64,000 bases of DNA, from assembly GCF_019645835.1 (NCBI RefSeq), contig NZ_CP080998.1, positions 3,038,001 through 3,102,000 on the forward strand, in the 5' to 3' direction. Each line of letters opens with the position of its first letter. Within the stretch, counting starts at the first letter, position 1. Source of the DNA: Mycolicibacterium holsaticum DSM 44478 = JCM 12374 (GTDB lineage: Bacteria; Actinomycetota; Actinomycetes; Mycobacteriales; Mycobacteriaceae). Of the stretch, positions 36,252 through 45,998 are shown in pieces. The position numbers were made by a program, and so were the translations under genes. The notes under the pieces were generated by a model, which did not search any database, was not told where the DNA came from, and saw nothing but the letters and a program-made list of their open reading frames with translations.

Positions 36252-36759
36252 CCCCAACCTCTCCGTGCCCGGCCATCGCGGTGCGGCGCTGATCCAACCA
36301 GTTCTGCAGAATCCCCACCGCGGCCGCCTGGTCGATCACCGACCGCTGCCCCTTGGCGCGAACCCCGGCTTCACGCAGCGACCGCTGCGCAACGACTGTG
36401 GTGAACCGTTCGTCGGCCAACCGCACCGGGACCGGCGCGATCCGACGGGTCAGTGCGTCGGCGACGGCGGCCGCGTCGTGAGCCGACGCGCCGGCCCGGT
36501 CGGCGAGCGTACGGGGCAGCCCCACCACCACCTCGACCACGCCGAGTTCGTCGACCAGTGTGACGAGTCGGCGGATGTGGCGGTCGGTGCGGTCGCGCCG
36601 GACGGTCTCCAGCGGGGTGGCGAGGACGCCGTCCGGGTCGCTGGCCGCCACCCCGATCCGCACGGTGCCCACGTCGACACCGAGCCGTCGGCCCCGGCCG
36701 GGATCCGGAGGGTCGAGGGCGCGTCCGGGTCGATCGGGCAGGCGGTCGATTTGGGCCAC
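36244..36759 (-). CDS. ruvX: Holliday junction resolvase-like RuvX/YqgF
   Basis: A 171-residue RNase H-fold protein. The first acidic site is in [18 protein letters not shown], the second in VVVGLPRTL, and the third in [17 protein letters not shown]. YqgF proteins process rRNA precursors and have been proposed to resolve Holliday junctions. The GTG start lies 3 bases after the alaS stop, and the 3' end overlaps mltG. Equivalent to Rv2554c. Confidence 0.92.
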   Translation of the reverse strand: MAQIDRLPDRPGRALDPPDPGRGRRLGVDVGTVRIGVAASDPDGVLATPLETVRRDRTDRHIRRLVTLVDELGVVEVVVGLPRTLADRAGASAHDAAAVADALTRRIAPVPVRLADERFTTVVAQRSLREAGVRAKGQRSVIDQAAAVGILQNWLDQRRTAMAGHGEVGDD

Positions 36760-36762
36760 AGG

Positions 36763-39459
36763 TCAACTCCGGCCGATTTCTGCGCGCAGCGCGGCCAATG
36801 CCGCGTCGATACCCGCCGCCCCCTTGCCAGAACCCTGCGCCAGATCCGGTTTGCCGCCCCCACGGCCGTTCACCGGCGCTGCCAATTGCTTCACCAGGTC
36901 GTTGGCCCGCAGGCCCAGGTCTTGCGCCGCCTGGTTGACCGCCACCACGAACGGAACGGTGTCGTTGTCGCCCTCAGCGATCAACGCGACGACGGCCGGG
37001 TCACTGCCCAGCTTGCCGCGGATGTCACCGACCAGAGTGCGCAGATCAGCGGCCGACATCCCGCCGGCCATCCGTTGCGCCACGACTCGGACCTTACCGA
37101 TAAGTTCTGCGCCCGCGGCCGCATTGGCCGCCGCGGCCTTGGCGTTGGCCAGTCGCATCCGGTCGAGTTCCTTTTCGGCTGCGCGCAGGCGCTCCACCAG
37201 GTTGGCCACCCGCGCGGGCACTTCGTCGGAGGGCACCTTCAGCGTCGACGCCAGACCCGCCATCAGCGCGCGCTCCTTGGCCAGATGGCGGAACGAGTCC
37301 AGGCCGACGTAGGCCTCCACCCGGCGCACGCCCGATCCCACCGACGACTCACCCAGAATCGTCACCGGACCGATCTGCGCGGATCTGCGCACGTGCGTGC
37401 CGCCGCACAGTTCGAGCGAGAAGGGCCCGCCGATCTCCACGACGCGGACCTCTTCGGGGTAGGCCTCCCCGAACAACGCCATCGCGCCCATCGCCTTGGC
37501 CTTCTCCAACTCGGTGGTGAACGAGTGCACCTCGAAGTCGGCCTCGACGGCCTGGTTGGTCACTTCTTCGATCTGGGTGCGCTGATCCTCCGACAGCGCA
37601 CCCTGCCAGTTGAAGTCGAAACGCAGATAGCCGGGACGGTTCAAGGAGCCGGCCTGAACCGCGTTGGGACCCAACACTTCCCGCAGCGCCGCATGCACCA
37701 TGTGGGTGCCCGAATGGCCCTGGGTGGCGCCGTGGCGCCACCGTGGATCGACCGCGGCGACGACGGTGTCACCCTCGACGAACTCGCCCGATTCGACGTT
37801 CACCCGGTGCGCCCACAGGGTTTTGGCGATCTTCTGCACGTCGGCGACGGCGGCCTTGGCCGAGGCCGATGCGCCGGCGCCCGAGATGGTGCCCTCGTCG
37901 GCGATCTGCCCGCCCGACTCGGCGTAGAACGGGGTGCGGTCCAGGATCAGCTCGACGTGCTCGGACCCCGCCGACGTTTCGTGGTTCACGACCGGGACCC
38001 GTCGACCGTCGACGAAGATCCCCAGAATCGTTGCCTCAGAGACCAACTCGTCGAAGCCGGTGAACTCGGTGGGCCCGGTGTCGACCAGGTCGCGGTAGGC
38101 CGACAGGTCGGTGTGGGCCTGTTTGCGCGCCGCCGCGTCGGCCTTGGCGCGGGCGCGCTGTTCGGCCATCAGGGTGCGGAAGCCCTCCTCGTCGACGGAC
38201 AGGTCGGCCTCGGCGGCCATCTCCAGGGTCAGCTCGAGCGGGAAGCCGTAGGTGTCGTGCAACGTGAACGCGTCCGCACCGGACAGCACGGTGGTCCCCG
38301 CGGCCTTCGTCGCGCCGGCGGCCTCCTCGAACAGCCGCGACCCCGAGGCCAGCGTGCGGTTGAACGCGGTCTCCTCGGCCACCGCGATGCGCTGGATCCG
38401 GTCGAAGTCGTTGACCAGCTCCGGGTACGACGGGCCCATCGCGTCGCGCACCGTGGCCATCAGGTCGCCGATGATCGGGTCGTCGATCCCCAGCAGCTTG
38501 GCCGAGCGGATGATGCGGCGCAGCAGCCGCCGCAGCACGTAGCCGCGGCCGTCGTTGCCTGGGCTGACGCCGTCGCCGATGATGATGGCCGCGGTGCGGC
38601 TGTGGTCGGCGATGATCCGGTACCGCACGTCGCTGGCATGTGTGCCGTGGTTTCCGTATGGGATCGAGGAGACCCTGGCCACCGCGTCGATGACCGGACG
38701 CAGCAGGTCGGTCTCGTAGACGTTGTCGACACCCTGCAGCAGACAGGCCACCCGTTCCACGCCCATGCCGGTGTCGATGTTCTTACGCGGCAGCGGGCCG
38801 AGGATCTCGAAATCCTCCTTGGAGGTGCCCTCGCCGCGCTCGTTCTGCATGAACACGAGATTCCAGATCTCGATGTAGCGGTCCTCGTTGGCCTCCGGAC
38901 CACCCTCGACGCCGTACTCGGGGCCGCGGTCGTAGTAGATCTCCGAGGACGGTCCGCACGGCCCGGGGATGCCCATCGACCAGTAGTTGTCGGCCATCCC
39001 GCGACGCTGGATCCGCTCGGCGGGCAGGCCGGCGACCTCCTGCCACAGCGAGATCGCCTCGTCGTCGTCGATGTAGACGGTGGCCCACAGCCGCTCGGGG
39101 TCGAAACCGTAGCCGCCCTGCTCGACCGGATTGGTCAGCAGCGTCCAGGCGAATTCGATGGCGCCCTTCTTGAAGTAGTCGCCGAACGAGAAGTTGCCCG
39201 CCATCTGGAAGAAGGTGTTGTGTCGGGTGGTGACGCCGACCTCGTCGATGTCGGGCGTGCGGATGCATTTCTGCACGCTTACGGCCCGTTTCCACGGCGG
39301 GGTGCGTTGGCCGAGGAAATAGGGGACGAACTGCACCATTCCGGCGTTGACGAACAGCAGGTTGGGGTCGTCGAGGATCACCGAGGCGCTGGGCACCTCG
39401 ACGTGGCCCGCCTTCACGAAATGATCGAGGAAACGCTTCCTGATCTCGTGTGTCTGCAC
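36763..39459 (-). CDS. alaS: Alanyl-tRNA synthetase
   Basis: A full-length class II synthetase of 898 residues: catalytic core at the N-terminus ([34 protein letters not shown]), then the editing domain with zinc-binding HSGTHMVH (about residue 583) and CGGTHVR (about residue 685), and the C-Ala/DHHA1 domain with [15 protein letters not shown] start. The 126 bp upstream, before the Rv2556c orthologue, contain no T-box-like structure that I can see. Heads the alaS-ruvX-mltG-aroE chain as in M. tuberculosis. Confidence 0.97.
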   Translation of the reverse strand: MQTHEIRKRFLDHFVKAGHVEVPSASVILDDPNLLFVNAGMVQFVPYFLGQRTPPWKRAVSVQKCIRTPDIDEVGVTTRHNTFFQMAGNFSFGDYFKKGAIEFAWTLLTNPVEQGGYGFDPERLWATVYIDDDEAISLWQEVAGLPAERIQRRGMADNYWSMGIPGPCGPSSEIYYDRGPEYGVEGGPEANEDRYIEIWNLVFMQNERGEGTSKEDFEILGPLPRKNIDTGMGVERVACLLQGVDNVYETDLLRPVIDAVARVSSIPYGNHGTHASDVRYRIIADHSRTAAIIIGDGVSPGNDGRGYVLRRLLRRIIRSAKLLGIDDPIIGDLMATVRDAMGPSYPELVNDFDRIQRIAVAEETAFNRTLASGSRLFEEAAGATKAAGTTVLSGADAFTLHDTYGFPLELTLEMAAEADLSVDEEGFRTLMAEQRARAKADAAARKQAHTDLSAYRDLVDTGPTEFTGFDELVSEATILGIFVDGRRVPVVNHETSAGSEHVELILDRTPFYAESGGQIADEGTISGAGASASAKAAVADVQKIAKTLWAHRVNVESGEFVEGDTVVAAVDPRWRHGATQGHSGTHMVHAALREVLGPNAVQAGSLNRPGYLRFDFNWQGALSEDQRTQIEEVTNQAVEADFEVHSFTTELEKAKAMGAMALFGEAYPEEVRVVEIGGPFSLELCGGTHVRRSAQIGPVTILGESSVGSGVRRVEAYVGLDSFRHLAKERALMAGLASTLKVPSDEVPARVANLVERLRAAEKELDRMRLANAKAAAANAAAGAELIGKVRVVAQRMAGGMSAADLRTLVGDIRGKLGSDPAVVALIAEGDNDTVPFVVAVNQAAQDLGLRANDLVKQLAAPVNGRGGGKPDLAQGSGKGAAGIDAALAALRAEIGRS

Positions 39460-39585
39460 GTTGCTACTGTCCTCGCCGTTGTGTGTGGTCTTGCAGGTAC
39501 CTGGGACTATTCGACCGCACTACAGTACCGGTCGCGGTTGGAGGTCCTGAAAGGTCAACGCACCGGCGAGGCTGCGAGTGCCGGC

Positions 39586-39975
39586 TCAGGACGTGATGAA
39601 GCTCAACCGCACCGAGCGCCGCGGGTTGTCCCGGTTCAGGTCGACGAGCACGACGCTCTGCCATGTTCCGAGGAGCGGCTCGCCGCGCTGCACCGGCAGT
39701 GTCACCGACGGCGACACCAACGCCGGCAGCACGTGGTCGGCGCCGTGGCCGGGCGAGCCGTGCGCGTGGCGGTAGCGGTCGTCGCGCGGCAGCAACCGCT
39801 CCAGCGTGTCGACGAGGTCGTCGTCGGAGCCCGACCCGGTCTCGATGATCGCCAGCCCGGCGGTGGCGTGCGGCACGAACACGTTGCACAGGCCGTCACC
39901 GCGGTGACCGCAGAAGTCGCGCACCGCGTCGGTGAGGTCGACGATGCGGTCACGTGTGGTGTCGATGGTGAGCAC
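39586..39975 (-). CDS. YjbQ/UPF0047 family protein (Rv2556c-like)
   Basis: A roughly 130-residue protein of the widespread YjbQ family: CNVFVPHATAGLAIIETGSG, DDRYRHAHGSPGHGADHVLP and GTWQSVVLVDLNRDNPRRSV. Some members have weak thiamine-phosphate synthase activity; the physiological role is unclear. The GTG at 39975 matches the M. tuberculosis start (LDVDTARRR equivalent is LTIDTTRDR). GTG 39987 or a longer start at 40017 are alternatives. It sits between alaS and the GlsB-like gene. Confidence 0.85.
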   Translation of the reverse strand: MLTIDTTRDRIVDLTDAVRDFCGHRGDGLCNVFVPHATAGLAIIETGSGSDDDLVDTLERLLPRDDRYRHAHGSPGHGADHVLPALVSPSVTLPVQRGEPLLGTWQSVVLVDLNRDNPRRSVRLSFITS

Positions 39976-40085
39976 GTCGGAGTCCACGTTCTCGAGCCTA
40001 CGAGCCCGCCGCCACATTGACGCGGGCGTTTATTCGGCCGCGGCGTGGGGTAGGCCACGTCCATCGCCCGACACTGGAGGAAAAT

Positions 40086-40391
40086 ATGACGATCACCGGC
40101 GTTATCACTGCAATTCTCATCGGCATCGTGGTTGGTGTGCTCGGCCGCCTGGTACTGCCTGGCCGGCAGCCGATCGGCTTTCTCGTGACGATCCTGGTCG
40201 GCATCGTGGCGGCCTTCATCGGCACCGCGATCGCCAGGGCCATCGGCATCCCGACCTCGACCAGCGGCATCGACTGGCTGGAACTGCTCGTCCAGGTGAT
40301 CGTCGCCGCGATCGGTGTCGCGCTGGTGGCCGCACTGATGGGTCGCAGGCGCACCGGTGTGATGGGCACGCGCCGCGGCATGCTGCGGTAA
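40086..40391 (+). CDS. GlsB/YeaQ/YmgE family stress-response membrane protein
   Basis: A 101-residue small membrane protein with three helices: ITAILIGIVVGVLGRLVLPG, FLVTILVGIVAAFIGTAIAR and VQVIVAAIGVALVAALMG, ending in a basic tail. Members are induced by general stress in many bacteria; no activity is established. The ATG at 40086 follows GGAGG with a short AT-rich spacer. It stands alone between Rv2556c-like and rarA. Confidence 0.88.
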   Translation: MTITGVITAILIGIVVGVLGRLVLPGRQPIGFLVTILVGIVAAFIGTAIARAIGIPTSTSGIDWLELLVQVIVAAIGVALVAALMGRRRTGVMGTRRGMLR

Positions 40392-40410
40392 CCGAGGGTC
40401 GGGTACCAAC

Positions 40411-40489
40411 GTTGCCGCCGGGGTCGGCGGATCGGTTGAGCGCGTCCCCCCAGCGTGTCCCCCGATCACCGCGCCGCCCCGGCGGCAAC
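40411..40489. repeat. Inverted repeat in the GlsB-rarA intergenic region
   Basis: Perfect 13-bp arms GTTGCCGCCGGGG (40411-40423) and CCCCGGCGGCAAC (40477-40489), 53 bases apart, in the 187-bp gap between two convergent genes. It could form a long bidirectional terminator hairpin. No gene is seen in the gap. Confidence 0.45.
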
Positions 40490-40578
40490 CCCTCCTCGTC
40501 GAAACGGACAAACGGGCGAAAAGTGCGAGTAAAACGCGCCAAAACGTCGACCACGGCTCGGGGCCCGGGCCGCAGACC

Positions 40579-41907
40579 TCAGCGTCGACGGCGGATGATC
40601 GCGCGCAGCTTGTCCAGGCGCCCGGAGATCTCGCGTTCGGCACCGTGGGTGGTCGGCCGGTAATAGTCGACACCCACCAGCTCATCGGGCGGATACTGTT
40701 GGGCCACAACGCCGTCGGGGTCATCGTGGCTGTACTTGTAGCCGATCGCATTGCCCAGTTTCTCGGCGCCCGAGTAGTGCCCGTCGCGCAGATGGGTGGG
40801 CACCTGCCCGGCCTTACCCGCGCGGACGTCGCTCATCGCCGCACCCAGTGCCGTGGTGACCGCGTTGGATTTCGGTGCCGTCGCCAGATGGACGGTGGCG
40901 TGCGCCAGTGTCAGCTGCGCCTCCGGCATGCCGATCAACTGCACGGTCTGCGCGGCGGCGACCGCGGTCTGCAGCGCCGTGGGATCCGCCATGCCGATGT
41001 CCTCGCTGGCCAGGATCATCAACCGTCGCGCCACGAACCGCGGGTCCTCACCGGCGACCAGCATCCGGGCCAGATAGTGCAGTGCCGCGTCGACGTCGGA
41101 GCCGCGGACCGATTTGATGAACGCGCTGACCACGTCGTAGTGCTGGTCGCCGTCACGGTCGTAGCGCACCGCGGCCTGGTCCAGCGACTGCTCAATGGTC
41201 TCGACGGTCACCTCCTCCCCCGTTTCCGACGCGACCTCCAGCGCGGTCAACGCGCGTCGGGCGTCACCGGCCGACAGTTGCACCAGGAGGTCCACAGCCT
41301 CGTCGGTGACTGCGACCTTGCCGCCGAGCCCGCGCGGGTCGGCGATCGCGCGGCGCACCACGGTGCGCACGGCCTCGGTGTCCAACGGCTGCAACTGCAG
41401 GATCAGCGACCGTGACAACAGCGGCGCGACCACGGAGAACGACGGGTTCTCGGTGGTGGCCGCGACCAGCAGCACGACGCGGTTCTCCACCGCGGACAAC
41501 AACGCGTCCTGCTGCGTCTTGGAGAACCGGTGCACCTCGTCGATGAACAGCACGGTCTGCTCGCCGTGGGCCGCCGCGCGCCGCGCGACGTCGATCACCG
41601 CGCGGACCTCTTTGACCCCCGACGACAACGCCGACAACGCCTCGAACCGGCGGCCGGTGGCGCCCGAGATCAGCGCGGCCAGCGTCGTCTTCCCGGTGCC
41701 CGGCGGGCCGTAGAGGATCACCGAGGCGGCGCCGGAACCCTCGGCGAGCCGGCGCAGCGGCGAACCCGATTGCAGCAGATGGTCCTGCCCGACCACCTCG
41801 TCGAGGGTGGCCGGCCGCATGCGCACCGCCAACGGCGTGGACGCGCCGACGGGGCCGCCCGCGGTTACGCTCGGCTCACCGGGGACATCGAACAGACCCT
41901 CGGACAC
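40579..41907 (-). CDS. rarA: Replication-associated recombination protein RarA (MgsA) AAA+ ATPase
   Basis: A 442-residue clamp-loader-like ATPase that acts at stalled replication forks. Walker A is [16 protein letters not shown], Walker [21 protein letters not shown], sensor 1 [12 protein letters not shown], then the C-terminal tetramerisation domain ([31 protein letters not shown]). Equivalent to Rv2559c. GTG start. It begins 37 bp after the DUF3097 stop on the same strand. Confidence 0.95.
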   Translation of the reverse strand: MSEGLFDVPGEPSVTAGGPVGASTPLAVRMRPATLDEVVGQDHLLQSGSPLRRLAEGSGAASVILYGPPGTGKTTLAALISGATGRRFEALSALSSGVKEVRAVIDVARRAAAHGEQTVLFIDEVHRFSKTQQDALLSAVENRVVLLVAATTENPSFSVVAPLLSRSLILQLQPLDTEAVRTVVRRAIADPRGLGGKVAVTDEAVDLLVQLSAGDARRALTALEVASETGEEVTVETIEQSLDQAAVRYDRDGDQHYDVVSAFIKSVRGSDVDAALHYLARMLVAGEDPRFVARRLMILASEDIGMADPTALQTAVAAAQTVQLIGMPEAQLTLAHATVHLATAPKSNAVTTALGAAMSDVRAGKAGQVPTHLRDGHYSGAEKLGNAIGYKYSHDDPDGVVAQQYPPDELVGVDYYRPTTHGAEREISGRLDKLRAIIRRRR

Positions 41908-41944
41908 GATCCCTGCTTACCACGCCGCTGCGACGGCCGGGCCG

Positions 41945-42796
41945 TCACGAACCCGACGGCGCGGTCACGAAGTCGATCAGCTCCTCGACACGCCCGATGA
42001 GCGCGGGCTCCAGGTCGTTCCAGTCGCGCACCCGACCCCGGATGCGCTGCCAGGCCCTGGCGATATCGGCTTGCTCGGTGTGCGGCCATCCCAGCGCCCG
42101 GCACACGCCCCGCTTCCAGTCGACGCCCTTCGGGATCACCGGCCACGTCGAGACGCCCAGCCGGGCCGGTTTGACAGCCTGCCAGATGTCGATGAACGGG
42201 TGCCCGACGACCAGCGTGTGCTCCCCGCCGGGGCCGCGGCGGACGGCCTGCTCGATCTGGCTGGCGATGCGGGCCTCCTTGGACCCGGCGACCAGATGGT
42301 CGACGAGCACCCCGAGGCGGCGCTGGGGCGCCGGCCCGAAATCCTGCACGATCGCGGCGAGATCGTCGACGCCACCGAGGTGTTCGACGACGACGCCCTC
42401 GACGCGCAGGTCATCGCCCCACACCTGCTCGACGAGTTCGGCATCGTGGCGGCCTTCGACGTAGATCCGGCTGGCCCGTGCCACCTTGGCCCGCGCGTCA
42501 GGCACGGCCACCGAACCCGACGCCGTGCGGGTGGCTTTCGGCGCGGCCCGTTTGGGTTCGGTGAGGATGACGGGCCGCCCGTCGATGAGGTATCCGGGCC
42601 CGATCGGAAACGGCTTCCGGCGTCCGCGCCGATCCTCGAGTTCCATTCGGCCGTACTCGATCCGGACCACCGCGCCGACGTATCCGGTCCGGGCGTCCTC
42701 GACCACCAGACCCAGCTCCACCGGGTGCTCGGTGGAGCGGACCCTGCGCTGGTGCGGGTTGTTGGCAAGGACGTCGGAACCATAGCGATCGGCCAC
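41945..42796 (-). CDS. DUF3097 family protein
   Basis: A 283-residue protein of the actinobacterial DUF3097 family. The central segment ASRIYVEGRHDAELVEQVWG with GVVVEHLGGVDDLAAIVQDF and LGVLVDHLVAGSKEARIA resembles a TOPRIM-type acidic fold, so a nucleic-acid role is possible; no function is established. GTG start. It precedes rarA by 37 bp on the same strand and may be co-transcribed with it. Confidence 0.82.
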   Translation of the reverse strand: MADRYGSDVLANNPHQRRVRSTEHPVELGLVVEDARTGYVGAVVRIEYGRMELEDRRGRRKPFPIGPGYLIDGRPVILTEPKRAAPKATRTASGSVAVPDARAKVARASRIYVEGRHDAELVEQVWGDDLRVEGVVVEHLGGVDDLAAIVQDFGPAPQRRLGVLVDHLVAGSKEARIASQIEQAVRRGPGGEHTLVVGHPFIDIWQAVKPARLGVSTWPVIPKGVDWKRGVCRALGWPHTEQADIARAWQRIRGRVRDWNDLEPALIGRVEELIDFVTAPSGS

Positions 42797-42830
42797 CGGG
42801 TGATCGTAGGTTCATCGACGCCTGCCGACC

Positions 42831-42882
42831 GTGCGGTGTCGTCCGCGACACGCCGGTGGCAGCGGATGAGACCGCACACTCG
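42831..42882. repeat. Dispersed 52-bp palindromic repeat, copy 1
   Basis: GTGCGGT (42831) and ACCGCAC (42871) form the arms of a 52-bp element that matches a second copy at 44663-44714 at 45 of 52 positions. Located between the HxlR gene's 3' end and the DUF3097 5' end. Confidence 0.7.
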
Positions 42883-42890
42883 CCGCGGCG

Positions 42891-43379
42891 TTACGTCCGC
42901 CGCTTGCCGATCCGGACGGAAAGCTCGTCGGGTGGCACCCGGTGCCCGACGGCGCAGCGGATCTCGACGGTCGCTTCGGCGCCGCAGCCCTTGTGCGCGA
43001 GGCGCAGCGGGGTGCGGTTGGGCAGATGCCGTCGTCCCCACTCGAACATCGCCCACACCACCGGCATGAACTCGCGGCCGGCGTCGGTGAGCACGTACTC
43101 GTCGCGGCTGCGCTGCCCGGGTTCCTGATAGGGCTGCCGGACCAGCAGGCCCGCTTCGACGAGGTCGTTCAACCGTGCGGCGGCGGCGGCCTTGGTGATA
43201 CCGACGCGCCGGCAGAAGTCGTCGAACCGGGTGGTGCCGTAATAGGCCTCACGCATGATGAGCATCGCCGATTTCGTTCCGAGCAGTGTCATCGTCTTCT
43301 CGATCGGACACTCACCCACTGCCGACCAGCTGTCCCGGTCGGCCAGTCGCCCCTCCAGCACCGTCATGGAATTCACCAT
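42891..43379 (-). CDS. HxlR-family transcriptional regulator
   Basis: A 162-residue MarR-like winged-helix protein of the HxlR type. The usual N-terminal cysteine is in GECPIEKTMTLLGTKSAMLI. The DNA-binding core is FDDFCRRVGITKAAAAARLN with the wing RDEYVLTDAGREFMP. An extra C-terminal segment with CGAEATVEIRCAVGH may be a small metal- or redox-active knob. ATG 43379 or 43367. It is divergent from the thiolase across 83 bp containing a perfect 10-bp-arm operator, so it probably regulates both genes. Confidence 0.9.
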   Translation of the reverse strand: MVNSMTVLEGRLADRDSWSAVGECPIEKTMTLLGTKSAMLIMREAYYGTTRFDDFCRRVGITKAAAAARLNDLVEAGLLVRQPYQEPGQRSRDEYVLTDAGREFMPVVWAMFEWGRRHLPNRTPLRLAHKGCGAEATVEIRCAVGHRVPPDELSVRIGKRRT

Positions 43380-43397
43380 ACCCCTGGGTTGTTGTTC

Positions 43398-43426
43398 CTA
43401 TACCCAGGTGGTATAGCTGGGTATAG
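43398..43426. promoter_or_regulatory. HxlR-type operator between hxlR-like gene and thiolase
   Basis: Perfect inverted arms CTATACCCAG (43398-43407) and CTGGGTATAG (43417-43426) with a 9-base spacer, in the middle of the divergent promoter region. A further partial half-site CCCCTGGG lies at 43381. Confidence 0.65.
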
Positions 43427-43462
43427 AACACAACACTCAGCGTTGGAGCAGAGGAGACAACC

Positions 43463-44644
43463 ATGGCGGGATATGCAGGCCGCGACGCGGTCATCGTCGG
43501 CGCGGTACGTACGCCGGTCGGAAAGGGCAAGGCCAGCGGAGCACTGCACGACGTGCTGCCCGTCGACCTCCTCGCCCACAGCCTCACCGAACTCGTCACG
43601 CGCACCGGAATAGACCCGGCGCAGGTCGATGACGTCATCGCGGGCGCCGTCACCCAGGCCGGCGACCAGGCGGTCAACATCGCCCGCAACGCCGTGCTGG
43701 CCGCCGGCTTCCCGGAGACCGTGCCCGGCTCCACCATCGACCGGCAGTGCGGCAGCAGCCAGCAGGCCATCCACTTCGCCGCCCAGGGTGTGATCTCCGG
43801 TGCGTACGACATCGTGGTCGCCGCGGGCGTCGAGTCGATGTCGCGGGCGCCGATGGGCTCCAGCGTGCTACCGGGCAGTGACCCGTTCGGCGCGATGGCC
43901 CGGCGCTACCCCGAAGGCCTTGTGCCGCAGGGTATCAGCGCTGAGCTCATCGCCGCCAAGTGGAACTTGTCCCGCCAGCAGCTCGACGAGTTCTCCGCGG
44001 GCAGCCATGAAAAGGCAGCGGCGGCAACCAAAGAGGGCCGCTTCGACAACGAGTTGGTGCCGGTCGCCGGTCTGGGCACCGACGAGATCATCCGTCCGGG
44101 GACGACGGTGGACACGCTGGCCGCGTTGCAGCCGGCGTTCTACAACACGGCCTATGAGGAGCGGTTCCCGCAGATCCGCTGGGAGATCACCCCGGGTAAC
44201 TCGTCGCCGCTGTCCGATGGCAGCGCGGCGGTGCTGGTCACCACCAGCGAAGTGGCTGCGCGACTGGGCCTGCGCCCGCTCGCCCGCATCCACTCGATGA
44301 CCGTCGTGGGCTCCGATCCGCTCTACATGCTGACCGGCGTCATCCCCGCGACCGAAAAGGTGTTGCAGCGCGCTGGTTTGACCTTGGCCGACATCGACCT
44401 GTTCGAGGTCAACGAGGCCTTCGCGCCCGTCGTTCTGGCGTGGGCACACGATGTCGGTGCCGATCTGTCGAAGACGAACGTCAACGGCGGCGCGATCGCG
44501 ATCGGGCATCCACTGGGGGCCAGCGGGGCAAGGATCATGACGACACTGGTGAACGCTCTCGAGCAGCGCGGCGGACGCTTCGGTCTGCAGACGATGTGTG
44601 AGGGCGGCGGCATGGCCAACGCCACGATTATCGAGCGGCTCTAG
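43463..44644 (+). CDS. Acetyl-CoA acetyltransferase (thiolase)
   Basis: A 393-residue thiolase. The acyl-accepting Cys96 is in DRQCGSSQQAI, His349 in IAIGHPLGASGAR, the proton-transfer Cys379 in TMCEGGGMANA, and the NEAF motif is present. It either cleaves 3-ketoacyl-CoA in beta-oxidation or condenses acetyl-CoA. Ribosome site GAGGAG precedes the ATG. It is divergent from the HxlR regulator that likely controls it. Which fatty acid, sterol or branched substrate it serves is not evident; no other beta-oxidation genes are adjacent. Confidence 0.92.
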   Translation: MAGYAGRDAVIVGAVRTPVGKGKASGALHDVLPVDLLAHSLTELVTRTGIDPAQVDDVIAGAVTQAGDQAVNIARNAVLAAGFPETVPGSTIDRQCGSSQQAIHFAAQGVISGAYDIVVAAGVESMSRAPMGSSVLPGSDPFGAMARRYPEGLVPQGISAELIAAKWNLSRQQLDEFSAGSHEKAAAATKEGRFDNELVPVAGLGTDEIIRPGTTVDTLAALQPAFYNTAYEERFPQIRWEITPGNSSPLSDGSAAVLVTTSEVAARLGLRPLARIHSMTVVGSDPLYMLTGVIPATEKVLQRAGLTLADIDLFEVNEAFAPVVLAWAHDVGADLSKTNVNGGAIAIGHPLGASGARIMTTLVNALEQRGGRFGLQTMCEGGGMANATIIERL

Positions 44645-44657
44645 CCGCTTCGTCCTC

Positions 44658-44714
44658 CGAGTGTGCGGTTTCGTACGCGACGCGCCGGTCGCGGCGTATG
44701 AGATCGCACACTCG
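44658..44714. repeat. Dispersed palindromic repeat, copy 2
   Basis: Perfect 10-bp arms CGAGTGTGCG (44658-44667) and CGCACACTCG (44705-44714). The 52 bp from 44663 match copy 1 at 42831. It lies between the thiolase stop and the convergent DUF385 gene's stop, where it can also act as a terminator hairpin. Confidence 0.7.
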
Positions 44715-44722
44715 TTGACGAC

Positions 44723-45148
44723 CTAAGTGGTTTTCCGCAGCTCGAAGATCGGGATGACCCGGCTCGTCTTGGCCTGGTACTCCGCGAATACCGGTGCGCG
44801 CTCGACGACCTTCGGATAGAGCTCGTCGCGCTCGGTGCGGGGCAGCTCGCGTGCGACCACGTCGTAGGCCGTGGTAGCGACCTCGACATGCGCGTGCGGG
44901 TTGGCCCGCAGGTTGTGCACCCAGGCCGGGTCGATGTCGGCTCCGGCGTAGGACCCGATGACGAGCATCTTGTCGTCGATGTCGAAGTACGCCAGCGGCG
45001 ACATGCGCGGCAGGCCCGATTTGGCGCCGGTCGTCGTCAGCAACAGCAGCGTCGCGCCCTCGAACGGACCGCCGACCTTGCCGTCGTTCTCACGGAACTC
45101 GTCGACGACGTTCGCGTTGAACGTCTTGAAATCACTGATCTCACTCAC
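44723..45148 (-). CDS. Deazaflavin-dependent nitroreductase family protein (DUF385)
   Basis: A 141-residue Ddn-type split barrel: ATLLLLTTTGAKSGLPRMSP, LVIGSYAGADIDPAWVHNLR and ANPHAHVEVATTAYDVVARE. It probably binds F420; the substrate is unknown. GTG 45148 (MSEISDFKTFN) is chosen; the longer open frame runs back through the divergent SDR gene. It converges on the thiolase gene across the hairpin repeat. Confidence 0.85.
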   Translation of the reverse strand: MSEISDFKTFNANVVDEFRENDGKVGGPFEGATLLLLTTTGAKSGLPRMSPLAYFDIDDKMLVIGSYAGADIDPAWVHNLRANPHAHVEVATTAYDVVARELPRTERDELYPKVVERAPVFAEYQAKTSRVIPIFELRKTT

Positions 45149-45203
45149 GAGGTGTTGAGCGCGCGATCCCGGGGCGTTATTCCCCAGCCCCCATAATGAG
45201 CGC

Positions 45204-45998
45204 ATGCAGGTGATCGTCACCGGCGCCAACAGCGGAGTCGGCAAGGCAACGGCGGCGGCGCTGGCCGCGCAGGGACACAGCGTCGTCATCGCGTGCCGGA
45301 CGGTGGCCAAAGGTGAACAGGCCGCCGCCGAAATGGCCGGCGACGTCGAAGTGCGCCACCTCGACCTGGCCGATCTGGCCAGTGTGCGGGCATTCGCCGA
45401 CTCGGTGAAAAGCGTTGACGTGCTGGTAAACAACGCGGGTGTGATGGGGCTGCCCCTGACCCGCACCGCCGACGGTTTCGAGGCCCATTTCGGCACCAAC
45501 CATCTCGGGCACTTCGCGCTGACGTGTCTGCTCGGCGACAGGATCACCGACCGGGTGATATCGGTCACCAGCGCCACATACCTGTTCTGCAAACTGCACC
45601 TCGACGACCTCAACTGGCATCACCGCAAGTACTCGAAATGGAGCGCGTACGGTGAATCCAAGTTGGCCAACCTGCTGTTCGTCGCGCAGTTGGCCGCGCG
45701 CGGGGTGCGAGCGTACGCCACCGATCCCGGCGCCACCGACACCGACATCACCCGATCGATGGGCATGAGTGAGCATCGACGGATGCGGCGGTTGTTGCAC
45801 ACGCCCGCGCAGGGCGCCCGCGCCACCCTGCAGGCGGTGACGACCGACCTGCCCAGCGGCACCTATCTGGCGCCGCGGTTCAACCAGTTCGGCCGGCCCA
45901 AGGTGACCCGGTTGCGGCCGAAGGCGACCGATCCGGCGATGGCCCGCCGATTGTGGGACGCGTCGGTCGAACTCACCGGATGCGATTGGCCGCGCTGA
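45204..45998 (+). CDS. Short-chain dehydrogenase/reductase
   Basis: A 264-residue classical-type SDR resembling retinol dehydrogenase-like enzymes. Cofactor loop TGANSGVG (6-13) with CRT after strand 2, NNAGV (76-80), catalytic S123, Y149 and K153 (YGESK). The oxidised substrate is unknown. It is divergent from the DUF385 gene (55-bp gap) and ends directly against the convergent DUF4436 gene. Confidence 0.88.
   Translation: MQVIVTGANSGVGKATAAALAAQGHSVVIACRTVAKGEQAAAEMAGDVEVRHLDLADLASVRAFADSVKSVDVLVNNAGVMGLPLTRTADGFEAHFGTNHLGHFALTCLLGDRITDRVISVTSATYLFCKLHLDDLNWHHRKYSKWSAYGESKLANLLFVAQLAARGVRAYATDPGATDTDITRSMGMSEHRRMRRLLHTPAQGARATLQAVTTDLPSGTYLAPRFNQFGRPKVTRLRPKATDPAMARRLWDASVELTGCDWPR

Noticed and set aside
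39460..39585. A T-box or other leader riboswitch before alaS
   Set aside because: No T-box sequence or specifier-loop-like structure could be recognised in the 126-bp gap.
36040..40020. A 1326-codon open frame on the plus strand
   Set aside because: It is antisense to mltG, ruvX, alaS and the UPF0047 gene, all clearly real; low-complexity composition typical of high-GC shadow frames.
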